Source of the DNA: Merluccius polli | Lineage: Eukaryota; Chordata; Actinopteri; Gadiformes; Merlucciidae | Assembly (NCBI GenBank): GCA_030340625.1 | Contig: JAOPHQ010002280.1 | Coordinates: 186,001 to 250,000, forward strand | Direction of reading: 5' to 3' | Length of the DNA: 64,000 nucleotides | Shown here: positions 20,101-32,500 of the stretch, piece by piece | How the letters are laid out: every line of letters starts with the position of its first letter | Position numbering within the stretch: position 1 is the first letter of the stretch | The notes under the pieces: model-generated | Database searches by the model: none | What the model was told of the DNA's origin: nothing | The model's input: the letters and a program-made list of their open reading frames with translations, nothing else | Position numbers and translations under genes: made by a program

Positions 20101-22747
20101 CGTGATCAACGCGGAAGAGCAGATCGGCGGTGACCAATAGGAGTCCTCTTGTATCCGCCGTCCAATCAGACGGCGGATATCTGTAGGGTTTGCCTGACAA
20201 CAGCCTCGCGCCAGTTAAACTGACTAACCAACCGTAATTAGATCACGCGCGCACACCTGCGCGCGATAGCCCCCAGGCTGAGGCTGAAAGAAATGTTGAG
20301 AAAAATAGCGCTTTTCTGCCTCTGCACTGGTCTCACATTTGGGCTTATTCTGACAAAACGGTAGCACGTATCAGAAAAAAAACAAGACCATCATCACTGT
20401 AAGGACTTACTGAACGATTTGGTGTTTCTAAAGTGTTTCTACAGTAAATATTGTGGACACACTTGCAAGTTTAAAACAGGGGTCCGTTCTGCTTCTCTCT
20501 GAAAATATTTGTATTGGAGTTAATGAGGAGAAGAGACAGACTGGCCGCACTTAGAGGCTGCTAATTCAAATTCTGTAAGTCTCTCTGATTTTTTGAGCAC
20601 ATTGTGAGAGACAGAACAAGTATGTCTACAAATTTGGAAAAAAATCATGTGTGTAAAGTGTAAACTGTGGCCAGGAGCAGCGTGGAAAGAGAAAAAATCT
20701 GGATTAATTTTGGGCTCTCTCCCACTCTAACCTGCACTCTGACACGAACATTCCTCGCAATACACACCCATTATAATCTCATAATTTATCCCAAAATGAT
20801 CATGGTCATTGATCAGTGATTGATTAAAAACGATATGACGTATCAAAACGTGGAATAGTACACCAAATACACAAGACTTGTGTCTACTGTTTAAAGGTTA
20901 AATTGAGTTTCTAGGTGAAAGTATGCCGGAGCAGCAGACAGCAGTACGAAAAGTCTTTGTTTTTTTACCTCCTCCCATTCATTCTCTATGGGACTTTTTT
21001 CGCTGTTTTTCGCGACTTACGTCGCGAAAAATTCGTATTGTTTTAAGAAATTCAATAGCACACCGATCCCGATGAAGACGCACATTTTGATATATCATTA
21101 ATTAATAATAATTAATTAATAATTTTATCAAGGTTTTTTTTGTTTTTTTGTTTTTTTTTGCGTTTATCAAGCTACACAGGAAAACAACAGCTTTATGATG
21201 GCGGCGGTGAACGGGAACTGCTTCTGGTAAGATTCGCCGTTTTGTATGTGCAGACAACATGGAAGATCATTACTGCCCTCTCGCTTAACTCTACTCTGCC
21301 TGCAACCCTCTTCATCATTTTTTTTGTAACTTTGTTTCCCACATAATGAGGTTGAAAGGGCATAGGTTACTGTATGAATAAGTACTTCAAAAAGGAACGT
21401 GTGTTGTAGGTGTGCTCCTTGTATATAATATCATAATGTTACTACATAATGTACACACTCCCGTGGCACTTTCAAAATTTCCCCGAGGGAATTTTCTACT
21501 TAGTGCCACGGTGCCATCGCACCGAGCACTATTGTTATTGTGTGGATTTTTTCTTCTTATTATTATTCCTCTTCCGGACACTTTTTCGATTCGCTACTAG
21601 TCATTTGTCATTTGTACTAGTCATTTATACTAGTCATTTGTCATTTGTCCTACAACTCTTCGAGTTGTAGGACAAATGATATATCAAAATGTGCGTCTTC
21701 ATCGGGATCGGTGTGCTATTGAATGTCTTAAAATAATACGAAAAAACATCGGAAAATGTCCCATAGAGAATGAATAGGAGGAGGTAAAAAAACGAAGACT
21801 TTTTGTACTGCCTACTGCTGTCTGCTGCTCCGGCATACTTTCACCTAGAAACTCAATTTAACCTTTAAACAGTAGACACAAGTGTTGTGTATTTGGTGTA
21901 CTCCACGTTTTGATACGTCATATCGTTTTTAATCAATCACTGATCAATGACCATGATCATTTTGGGAGAAATTATGAGATTATAATGGGTGTGTATTGCG
22001 AGGAATGTTCCCGCCTTTTCCCGCCAGAGTGCAGGTTAGAGTGGGAGAGAGCCCAAAATTAATCCAGATTTTGTCTCTTTCCACGCTGCTCCTGGCCACA
22101 GTTTACACTTTACACACATGATTTTTTCCAGTTCTGTAGACATACTTGTTCTGTCTCTCACAATGTGCTCAAAACATCAGAGAGACTTACAGAATTTGAA
22201 TTAGCAGCCTCTAAGTGCGGCCAGTCTGTCTCTTCTCCTCATTGACTCCAATACAAATATTTTCAAATATTTTCAGAGAGAAGCAGAACGGACCCCTGTT
22301 TTAAAATTGCAAGTGTGTCTTGCAAGTGTAAGCTACACAGACATATTATATATCAAACTGTTCGCCTGAATCCCGGGATTCCTACGGTGTAAATATCTAA
22401 GCTGTGACATGTATACTTTTTGAGTTAGACCGTTTGAAGCCAGCCCTGCTTTCCTCATAGATAATAGTGGCAGTTTGGAGAGAAGCAGAGTGAGGGACAA
22501 AGTGGCAGTTGGCAATCAATACACACGCGCAGCCGCCCCCTCCCCCCACTGTGGGGGGAGGGGCGGCTGTGTAACCCGTTTCTATGACTACTGTCAAAGG
22601 TGTTTCCACTTGATCTAATTAAGGTCGGTTAGTCAGTGGCCCGAGGCTGTTGTCAGGCAAACTCTACAGATATCCGTCGTCTGATTGGACGGCGGATACA
22701 AGGACTCCTATTGGTCAACGCCGATCTGCTCTTCCGCGTTTATCAAG

Positions 22748-22779
<32 letters not shown>

Positions 22780-22997
22780 TTAATTAATTATTTTTTGTAA
22801 TTATTATTTTTTTTTTTTTTTTAATGTATTTATTTTAAAAAACTTTTTTTTTTTTTTTTGCGTTTATCAAGCTACACAGGAAAACAGCTTTATGATGGCG
22901 GCGGTGAACGGGAACTGCTTCTGGTAAGATTCGCCGTTTTGAATTTCAAATACAGGTCCACGGTGGTGTGTTAAAACCCACGCGCGCGCACACACAC
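19935..22997. repeat. large inverted repeat (foldback-like), arms ~1.1 kb
   Basis: Bases about 19935-21104 recur in reverse complement at about 21676-22997, across a 570-bp loop. Shared landmarks include GATCGGCGG, ACCAATAGGAGTCCT, AGACGGCGGATA and GATCCCGATGAAGACGCACA. The right arm carries an extra AT-rich insert at 22745-22858. A further direct fragment lies at 52520-52975, so this is a repeat family rather than a local accident. No coding region. Confidence 0.85.
21159..21510 (+). repeat. repeat carrying a first-exon-like motif, copy 1
   Basis: Contains ATGGCGGCGGTGAACGGGAA then CTGCTTCTG and a consensus donor GTAAGATT. The same block recurs at 22859-22940 (short) and 23119-23461. It ends with the dispersed palindromic motif. 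Confidence 0.8.
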
Positions 22998-23118
22998 ACA
23001 CACATTTTTAATTAATTAATTAATTATTTTTTTTTTATTATTATTTTTTTTAAATTAATTAATAATTATTATTATTTATTTATTTTTGCGTTTATCAAGT
23101 TTTTATTTTTTTATTTTT

Positions 23119-23461
23119 TGCGTTTATCAAGCTACACAGGAAAACAACAGCTTTATGATGGCGGCGGTGAACGGGAACTGCTTCTGGTAAGATTCGCCGT
23201 TTTGTATGTGCAGACAACATGGAAGATCATTACTGCCCTCTCGCTTAACTCTACTCTGCCTGCAACCCTTTTCATCATTTTTTTTCTAACTTTGTTTCCC
23301 ACATAATGAGGTTGAAAGGGCATAGGTTACTGTATGAATAAGTACTTCAAAAAGGAACGTGTGTTGTAGGTGTGCTCCTTGTATATAATATCATAATGTT
23401 ACTACATAATGTACACACTCCCGTGGCACTTTCAAAATTTCCCCCGAGGGAATTTTCTAGT
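23119..23461 (+). repeat. repeat carrying a first-exon-like motif, copy 3
   Basis: Near-identical to 21159-21510, including the donor-like GTAAGATT and the terminal palindromic motif. It abuts the 3' flank of the SGNH-like gene. Confidence 0.8.
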
Positions 23462-23774
23462 TGTTCATTATTGTTCATTATATTATTATAGAGTCTCATA
23501 CACATTACACTGTAACAATTACCTTGTGGCCATGACTAGTAGGGCTGAGCAATTTTATCGATTCTGCGATATAAATCGATATTTTGTTTCCCAATAAAGT
23601 ATCGATTTTAAGCCGCTAGTATCGATACATAAATTCCTTTCATATCCCCCGTGTTTACCCCATAGACTGTAGACCGTTCGCTTTGCAGGAAGAGCGATTT
23701 GGTCCGCCAGCCGCTAGTGTCGCTGTAGAGCAAGTTACCCGTCTAGATACTCCTGTTTGCGGAGTGAGGAGAAA

Positions 23775-26251
23775 ATGGCGGCTAATATAAACCCAGCACC
23801 TTCGTGCTTAAAAGCAGATGTGTGGGAGCACTTTGGCTTCAAAAGCAAAAGGGAAAGTGACGACTTGGATAAAACCATCGCGATTTGCAAGGTGTGTCAC
23901 ACACAAGTTAAATACTCCGGAAACACCACCAACCTACGAGCCCACCTAAAACGGCACCATCCGGACAAGGTAATGTTAACGGAGGACCCCAAGAAGCTGC
24001 GGCGTGACCCAAAACAAACCATGCTGGACATGGATGGCGGTTGTTCACACAAATTTCCCTCTGCTTCACCAAGGTCGCAGAAAATTACCGAGTCCATTGC
24101 CTACTTTATTTGTCAGGATTTGAGACCGTATTCGGTGGTGGAAAACGCCGGCTTTAGGCGCATGGTGAACGCGATGGAGCCACGCTATCCTCTTCCAACC
24201 CGCGAACACCTCACCAAGGTTTGCATCCCCAGGTTGTACGCTCAGACAAGGGCACACGTCAAAGCCTCCCTGGCCAGCGCGGAGAGAGTGGCCCTGACGT
24301 GCGACGGCTGGACCTTGCGCACAACCGAAGCCTATGTCACCATCACGGCTCACTTTATCAACGAGGAATGGGAGCTCGTTACGTATGTTTTGCAAACCAG
24401 GGACATGCCCGAGAGCCACACCGGACACAACCTGGCAAAACACCTGAGAAAGGCCCTCGCCGAGTGGGGAATCACAGAAAAGGATCCAGTAATTGTCACT
24501 GACAATGCGTCAAATATGACAATCGCAGCTGAGGAGGCAGCATTCACATTTCATGTAAAATGCTATGCTCACACCCTGAATCTGGCTGCACAACGTGCCC
24601 TCAAAATCACAGCAGTCGCACGCCTGCTGGGAAGGGTGAGACGCATTGTGAACTTCTTCAGACGGAGCACCACAGCCAACCACATGCTGAAAGAGAAACA
24701 AAGGCTTCTACTACTACCAGAGCACAAGCTGATGACAGATGTAGTGACGAGGTTAGTGTGCTGTTACTTTTTAATAGTTTATTTTGTTTTTTTATTACTA
24801 TTTTTTTTTTCATTTATTTAAGTGTATAGGGCGCTATAAGTCTATAAATACATGTATTTCTTTTATTTAACTACAGGTGGAATAGTGCGCATGACATGTT
24901 GGAAAGATTCCTAGAGCAACAACCGGCCATATGTGCAGCCCTGCTCTCCAGTGAAGTCAGGAAGACCGAGAAGGATCTGTGCACACTGACTGAGTCAGAT
25001 GTGACAACAGCTGAAGAAGTAGTCAGCGCGTTGAAGCCCATGAAGGAGGCTACACAGTACATGTCCAAGGCGAAGACCCCTACACTCTCCGTCGTCGCAC
25101 CCCTCCAGGACACACTGATCAACGGACCGAAACCAACGGAAGGTGAATCTGCAGTCATAAAAGAGATGAAGGCTGCCATGGCTGGAGATCTTCAGAAGAG
25201 GTACATTGACCTCAAGGCAACTCTCCATGCATGTTCAGCGATGGATCCAAGATTCAAAAGTCTTCCCTTCCTGACTGAGAATGAAAGACAGGAAGTTTAT
25301 GATGGACTGATTGCAGAGGCTGCAAGACTGAGCATGCAGCCATCAGAGGTAAGGCAGTGATGGTACTGCTAGGTTCAACCCTTGGCCTTGTACCCCATTC
25401 GCCATCTCCTGGCGAGAGTAAGCATAGGCCTAAATAATACATTGTTCAAAGTTTAAAGGGCAAATCCTACAATGTTAACAGTTTAAAATAGATAAATATT
25501 AAATAGTTTAAAAAGCATAAATACTATAATGTTAACAGGTTTAAAATCATATATATTAAATATTGTAATTAAAATATTTATTACAGTAAAAGCTCATGAA
25601 TTTCATTTCATGTTGACTTATTTAATTTAGTCACTTTGGAGTGTGGATGAAGAGGGGACAGCAAATGCCCGTGCTGATTATGAGGGGATGGCATCCAAAG
25701 AAGAGGCTGTAGATGAAGGAGAGCAATTCATGGAAGGAGAGAGCAGTCAAGGTCAGTATTATCACTCATTGTTATCCAGTGAAGCACACTGTGTTGTCTG
25801 AACCTCTGTGTAGGAATTATGGAATGTGCTTAACTATAAGTAATGTGTTTTTGTTTTTATTTATTTATTTGAAGGTCAGCATCCTCCACCCAGGAATCCA
25901 AGGCCGTCTTGTCCACTGGCTGCCCTTCTTGGTGAACGATATAGTGGTGGTGCAGCACGACCCAAGACAATTACCCAAGTGGACGAGGCCAAGGAGCAGA
26001 TGACCCGCTACAAGGAGGCAGATCTCCTGGAAGTGAAAGAAGATCCACTGGTCTGGTGGAAAGAGCACCAGTATGAGTATCCACTCTTGTCACAACTTGC
26101 TAAAAGGTACCTCTGTGTCCCTGGCACTAGTGTTTCCTCAGAGAGGGTCTTTTCCACCGCTGGGGATATCATCACTGCTCAAAGAAGTGCACTTCTCCCA
26201 GAGCACGTCGATCAGATTCTATTCCTGAACAAAAATCTGAAGAGAATGTAG
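23775..26251 (+). CDS. hAT transposase, BED-finger type, four exons
   Basis: Exons 23775-24751, 24877-25348, 25631-25751 and 25875-26251 join in frame with GT/AG borders to give 648 codons plus stop. The start is the ATG at 23775 (MAANINPAPSC). An N-terminal BED zinc finger shows WEHFGF, C-x2-C (CKVCH) and HLKRHH near 23870-23960. The catalytic region includes ALTCDGWT near 24292, an acidic residue in VIVTDNASN near 24495 and CYAHTLNLA near 24562. The C-terminal hAT dimerisation block is complete: PLVWWK, YPLLSQLAKRYLCVPGTSVS and ERVFSTAGDI. It cuts and pastes hAT DNA in the nucleus. ZBED-like domesticated proteins share this layout, but the flanking inverted ends show a transposon. Confidence 0.9.
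24752..24876 (+). other. intron 1 of the hAT transposase
   Basis: Begins GTTAGT and ends TTTAACTACAG; 125 bp, T-rich. The reading frame closes inside it, so splicing is needed for the full protein. Confidence 0.8.
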
Positions 26252-27710
26252 ATCACTTAGTCTGCAGTTATGTGGAGAGTTATGTTGAGTTATGTATGAG
26301 TTATGTTTCTGTTTAATGTTAAGGCCTTAAGCTACTCTAAGATGGGTACAATTTTAAGTTGGCTTAAATGTTGCTCCTATGGACTTGAATTATTGGCTGC
26401 CATAGTTTATTTTTCTTTTCTGCTGGCCAGACTGGCTACCTCACATACTCGTAGGCCTACAGGCCTTAAACTACTCAACTAAGACGGGTACATTTTAAGT
26501 TAAATGTTTAAATGTTTTTCCTTTCCTATTGTTAATTGTAACACTGCACTTTATATTTCAAAGGCTTGTAAGCTACAGTTTACTTTGCACTGTTTCAATA
26601 AATGGAATTGGAACTAATTTTCTCAACACATCTTTGATTCATTTTGTCCAGCATTTGCAAGCTGTAGACTCTCTGTCCAGTCAGACACATATTGTGTAAT
26701 TGATGTTTTCAGTTAAATTAATTCAATCCAAGTAAATGGAACACTCACAAGATGTCACCAAAATCACACTGTACCTTTTAAATCTTTCAGAAAATGATGT
26801 AAGTGTATCGAATTATATCGAATCGTATCGTTTACTGAATATCGTGATATATATATCGTATCGTGAGCTGAATATCGTGTATCGTATCGTATCGTGAGAT
26901 TAGTGTATCGCTACAGCCCTAATGACTAGCCAGCTGCCACTGAAAGGGGTCAGGTGACCGTGGAGCAGGGGCCTCTCCCGTCACAACCAGCTTAGGAGAG
27001 AAGTTCCTAACTGGCGGTGAAGGCCTGGGAGAGACCCGGGGTGCTGGTGGTGGTGTCTCAAATTCCTTCATAGCGGCGGACCACAGAAGTTGGACGAGGA
27101 TCCCCATCCCCTGGTCATCGCTCAGATGGACCTGCAGAAATTACATAACCAAATTAATTTACAGAGACAAAGTTTTACCCACAAAAAAGCAGCTGCAGAT
27201 TCACACAAGGATATTCTACTTACACCATCTCTGCTCCACAGCTCCGGCTGGGTACGGGGGAAGTACTCCACAGCTGAGAAGTACTTCATACCTAAAAAAT
27301 AAAAATCAGCCATTATAATCTCCATACATGTAATGGTGACTTTTTATGCATTACTATACTAAACCTCAATGCATATTGAGGTACATTTTTATTCAAACAG
27401 CTTGCAGAGAACACATAACATTTTAAAACTGTAACTACATTTTATCTAGTAGCATTGTACCCATGCGCGCAGAAACACGGTGGTATTCCTGGCGAAGGAG
27501 GTCCTGGTAAGTCACCTCACAGTTCAGGCGGGGAGGGAAGTCAACAACAAAAACCTGTAGAAAACAAAAACATGTTCATTTCATCAAGTCACACACACAG
27601 GTTACAATACATGCATTATTATTTAAAAGCTCATTCAAACTAATTAGACTAGCTAATGTACTACTTCTATTAAGAATGAAGAAGCAAGCAAGACATGAAA
27701 AAAAGCTTAC

Positions 27711-27968
27711 GTTGGGCCAGCGGCTGCGAATGGTGCGCAGGAGGTTGACGTAGTCGACGGAAGCTTCGTCGACGGCCCTGCTGGCTGTGAGGTTGTTGCT
27801 GGGCGCCAGAAGACAAACGGCGTCAGGGACCCGAGGAAGCACAGCATTCAGCACCTCGGTCCGCAACGCAGAGGCAGCAGCCCCTGGGGTCGACATGACG
27901 CCAAAGGAAAAGGGTTCATCTGGCATCTGGACCACACCATCTACAATGGCTCCGACAATCAGAACAAA
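27711..27968 (-). other. SGNH-like core exon, copy A (15-bp deletion)
   Basis: 258 bp against 273 bp in copy B (53903-54175). It starts after a TTTGTTGTTGCAG acceptor and ends WPN before GTAAGC. The missing 15 bp remove the Asp-Ser-His residues of block I, so no esterase activity is expected. Confidence 0.8.
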
Positions 27969-28933
27969 CTGCAACAACAAACATAATTTCTTCAGCATGA
28001 AAGCCATCACCAACAGTTTTGGGACCAAAACTATTTATTATACATATAAATTATATAAGTAATGCTTCTATGATCCTGAAAAACATGATTTTTGCTGATG
28101 ACACAAATGTATTCTGTGAAGGAGGGAACCTCAAACAGTTGTTGGAGGTCGCCTCTAATGAGCTAACCAAGTTGAAATTGTGGTTTGACATAAATAGATT
28201 ATCACTCAATGTAAAGAAAACCACATTTTTGGCAAACGTAACACACAAGCAAACACACACATTGAACTCATGATTGATAATATCAAAATCGAAAAGGCTG
28301 TTTGAGAACGCCTTTCTGGGTGTAATAATAGACCACAAGCTCAGCTGGAAACCTCAGGACACACAATTAATATAAAATCACTGCACACTGTTTTCCTCCT
28401 ATTTGAGTTACTGTGTGGAAGTGTAGGGTAATACCTACAAAAGCACCCTACAGACAATATGCACAATTAGAAAATAAGGATAGTTAATAATGTAGGGTAC
28501 TATGAACACACCAACAATTTATTTCATAAGTTAAACACATTAAAGTTTATGGATTTAAAAGATTTTAAAACTTCACACATTGTATATAAAGCAAGAAACA
28601 ACCTACTTCCAGGAAACATTCAAAGATGGTTTAGTGATAGACTAGACTATTATAATTTAAGCGTGAGACTGAATCTGAGGCAACCAACGGTAAACTCTAC
28701 ACTCAAAAGTATGTGCATATCTGTCTGTGGGGTGAAGTTGTGGAACAACCAGATAATATCAAAGATTGCAAACATATTGCACACTATAAAAAGCAGCTTA
28801 TAATTATACACAATAGGAAAATAGGATGTGATGTGTGAAAATATTAATTGATGGAAATGACAACTCATTTATTATCTTAAATGGTACTCATTAAGGGCTA
28901 TGTATGTATGTATGTATGTATGCATATGCATAT

Positions 28934-29265
28934 TGTAAAGGTTCAATGAGTGGGCGGAGACAGGTTTGAGCGATTTTCAGTCCAGACGGTTTATTGTTCA
29001 CACCAGAACAATAAATAAATCAAAAGTAAACGTAAATGGATTGTCCGTCTCCACCAAGGAGTCGCCAGGCTCTCTGCCTTTTGCTGTCACGAGTGCTCCG
29101 CACTCCCCGTATCCCGTCCTCTACTGAAAGGCAGAGCAGACACATAAATACACACTTCCTGATTGGGCCTGAGTGCCTACAGGTGTCCGCACCCAGACCC
29201 AATCGCCCCAGCAGACCCGGTGCTCCATACTCCCCCCTGCAGGCCAGGCGCCGCCCCCCTCCACA
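28934..29265 (-). repeat. 3' LTR of element 2
   Basis: 332 bp. On the plus strand it begins TGTAAAGG and ends CTCCACA. It differs from 33480-33811 at one visible position (GTCACGAG here, GTCGCGAG there). Confidence 0.95.
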
Positions 29266-29523
29266 TACCCCCACCGCCCGACACAGGCCGGGGACCCATC
29301 CGGCCGCAGCCTACTCCCCCCCCCCCCGGGACGGGAGAGGAAATCAGCTACGACCATCTGCGCCCCCGGTCTGTGGGTCACCCGGAAATGAAATGGCTGC
29401 AACGCGAGGTACCACCGGGTGATCCTCACGTTGGCATCCTTCATCCGGTGGAGCCACTGGAGGGGGGCATGGTCGGAGTAGAGGGTGAACTGGCGCCCCA
29501 GCAGGTAGTAGCGGAGGGCGCCG
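29121..29523 (-). pseudogene. RNase H distal part of element 2, out of frame
   Basis: The minus strand continues as GALRYYLLGRQFTLYSDHAP and KDANVRITRWYLALQPFHFR, then VADFLSR. It is joined to the main ORF by a break near 29523. Comparison with element 1 shows that about seven codons of the EKE..LAI.WA helix are missing, net about 20 bp, so translation from the main frame goes off-register. Confidence 0.78.
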
Positions 29524-32500
29524 ACACTCCTTCTCGACGGTGCTGTACCGACCCTCCCGGTCCGATAGTTTGCGGCTCAGGTACAGCACCGGTCGGTCGG
29601 CCCCCCCCACATGCTGGGTCAGGACCGCGCCCAACCCCCTATCCGACGCATCTGCCTGCACGGAGAAAGGGAGAGCAAAATTAGGAGCACACAGGACGGC
29701 TTCCCCGCAGAGGGCTGTTTTAATAGCATCAAACGACACCTGACATGGCTCCGACCACTGGACCGTATCTGGGGCCCTCTTCCGGGTGAGGTCGGTCAAG
29801 GGGCTGGCCAGGTCGGAGAAGTTTGGGACAAACTGCCGATAGTACCCCGCCAGCCCCAGGAACCGCCTCACCTCCTTCTTGGTCCTGGGGCGAGGGGCGG
29901 CAGCGACCGCCTCGGTCTTACCGACCTGCGGCCGGACCTTCCCCCCCCCCAGGTGGAACCCCAGATACTGGATCTCCCTCCGCCCGATCACGCACTTCTT
30001 CGGGTTGGCCGTGAGCCCCGCCCGCCTCAGCGACTGAAGGACGGCCGCCACCCGCTGCATATGCTGCCCCCAGTCGTCTCCATAGACGACTATGTCATCG
30101 AGGTAGGCAGCAGCATATGCAGCGTGAGGCCGCAATACCCGGTCCATCAGCCGCTGGAACGTGGCTGGGGCCCCGAACAACCCGAACGGAAGTACCTTAA
30201 ATTGGTACAGCCCGAGCGGAGTGGAGAACGCCGTTTTCTCTCGGGCTGCTGGAGACAACGGAATCTGCCAGTAGCCCTTCGTGCAGTCCAGAGTCGTGTA
30301 ATAGGTGGCCATGCCAAGCCGGTCCACAAGCTCGTCGATCCGAGGCATCGGGTAGGCGTCGAACTTGGACACCGCATTCACCCTACGGTAATCCACACAG
30401 AACCGGACAGCCCCATCCGGCTTCCCCACAAGCACGACGGGGCTGCACCAGTCGCTGTGGGACTCCTCGACGACGCCCATCTCTATCATTGCTGCCAATT
30501 CACGCCGTATCACGTCTTGCTTGTGCACGGGTAGCCTGTAGGGGCGTGTCCGCACCGTTAACCCCGGTTGCGTCTCGATGTCGTGAGTTATTAACGGGGT
30601 GCGACCGGGCAGGGGCGAAAAGACGTCGGCGAACTGGAGCTGTAGCGAGACCACGTCCGCCGCCTGACTCTCCGACAGATCCTCTCCTCGACCGACCGGA
30701 GGGATGGGCCCCGGGGCAGGGACTTCCAGTCCAAGCTCCTCTCCCTCCGGTAGCGTTGTGGCGAACGCGACCGGGACCACATCATTCCACCTTTTCAGGA
30801 GGTTGATGTGGTAGATCTGTCGGGCATCGCCCCTGTCCGACCGCACTACCTCGTAATCCACGTCCCCGACTCGCCGTGTGACCACAAAGGGACCTTGCCA
30901 CTTCGCGAGTAATTTGGTGGTAGAGGTGGGCAACAGAACAAGGACCTTGTCCCCCGGTGTGAGATCGCGTAATCTAGTCCCTCTGTCGTACAGGCGTTTC
31001 TGATTCTCCTGGGCTTGGCGCAAATGCTCACGTGACATTACCCCGAGTGAGTGGAGCTTTGCACGCAAGTCCAGGACGTACCGGATTTCGTTTTTACTGT
31101 CGCTGGACCCCTCCTCCCAGTTTTCTTTAATAAGGTCCAGGACGCCCCTGGGCCTGCGCCCATAGAGCAACTCAAACGGGGAAAACCCTGTGGAAGCCTG
31201 GGGCACTTCCCGCACCGCAAACAACAGAGGGTCTAGCCATTGATGCCAATTTCGAGCATCCTCCAGTACAAACTTCCGGATCATGGACTTTAACGTCCGG
31301 TTAAACCTCTCACACAAGCCGTCTGTGGCTGGGTGATAGACGCTCGTGCGGATGGCCTTGACCTTCAACAACCCGTAAAGTTCCTTAATCGTGCGTGACA
31401 TGAAATTGGTGCCCTGGTCAGTGAGAATCTCCTTTGGGATTCCCACCCGCGATATGACGTGAAACAACGCCTGCGCAACACTCCTCGCGGAGATATTGCG
31501 CAACGGAATTGCTTCTGGGTATCGGGTTGCGTAGTCGATCAGGACTAACACAAATCGATACCCTTGTGCGGAACGTTCTAATGGCCCGATAATGTCCATG
31601 CCCACGCGATCGAATTGGACCTCCACCAGGGGAAGGGGCCGCAAGGGCGCCCTGGGGATGGCCGGGGGATTCACCAACTGGCACTCGGGGCAGGAGGCGC
31701 ACCAGCCGCGCACTTCCGCCCGAATCCCCGGCCAATAGAACCGAGCCATTATCCGGTTCAGTGTTTTATCGTACCCCAAATGGCCCGCCATTGGGTTGTA
31801 ATGCGCCGCCTGAAAAACCATTTCCCGGCGGCTCCTGGGTACCAGCAACTGGGTAACAACCTCCTCACTCTGGGTGTCACGACTCACCCGATAAAGTCTG
31901 TCCCTAATCACCACAAAGTGTGGGTAAGTCAGCACTGCGTCTGGCTGTACCCGAAGACCATCAATAGAAATCACTTGGTCGAGGGCTGAGCGTAGAGTAG
32001 CGTCACGAGACTGCTCAAGGGGGAAATCGTCCACGGGTGGGAATGTCGCCGCTCGGCCCTCGGGTTGAGAACCTCCCGCCTCTTCCCCCGATCCCTGACC
32101 AGCGTCGGACACCCTCGCATCGGCGCAGAACACAGCGCATGACTTACATGTCCCTATCTGTCGTGTCCGTACCCCCGCACTCTCGCTAACCGCCCCCGGA
32201 AACCCAGCCCAATCTAACCCTAGAATCAGGGGGTACGTGAGGCCCGGACTAAACGCCGCCTTGACTCTATGCGTTTTCCCCCCATAATGAATTTCGATAG
32301 GGACCAAGGGATACGTGTGAACATCCCCGTGTATACACCGCACCGAAACGCTCGACGCCTCGACCAACGCCTCGGACCGCACCAGGCGCTGCTGGATCAT
32401 AGTCTGCATACAGCCGGAATCCAACAGCGCCTGGTACGTACCCCGTTGTATCCTCACCGGGATACGGTACGCCTCGCCGGGACCGTAGGGAGGGGTCGGG

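Larger units (their letters stand above)
23540..26921 (+). mobile_element. autonomous hAT DNA transposon, 3382 bp
   Basis: Ends TAGGGCTGAGCAAT and the complement of TAGGGCTGTAGCGAT form imperfect inverted repeats. An exact 8-bp duplication ATGACTAG flanks it (23532-23539 and 26922-26929). Subterminal regions are rich in TATCG/CGATA strings. It encodes a full-length four-exon transposase with no visible lesion, so the copy could be active. It sits in the last exon of the SGNH-like gene. Confidence 0.95.

Noticed and set aside
27787..28062. Plus-strand 91-codon ORF
   Set aside because: Antisense to the SGNH-like core exon, which has correct splice borders on the minus strand.
29036..30534. Plus-strand ORFs of up to 307 codons inside element 2
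   Set aside because: Antisense shadows of the pol gene in GC-rich DNA with no motif of their own.
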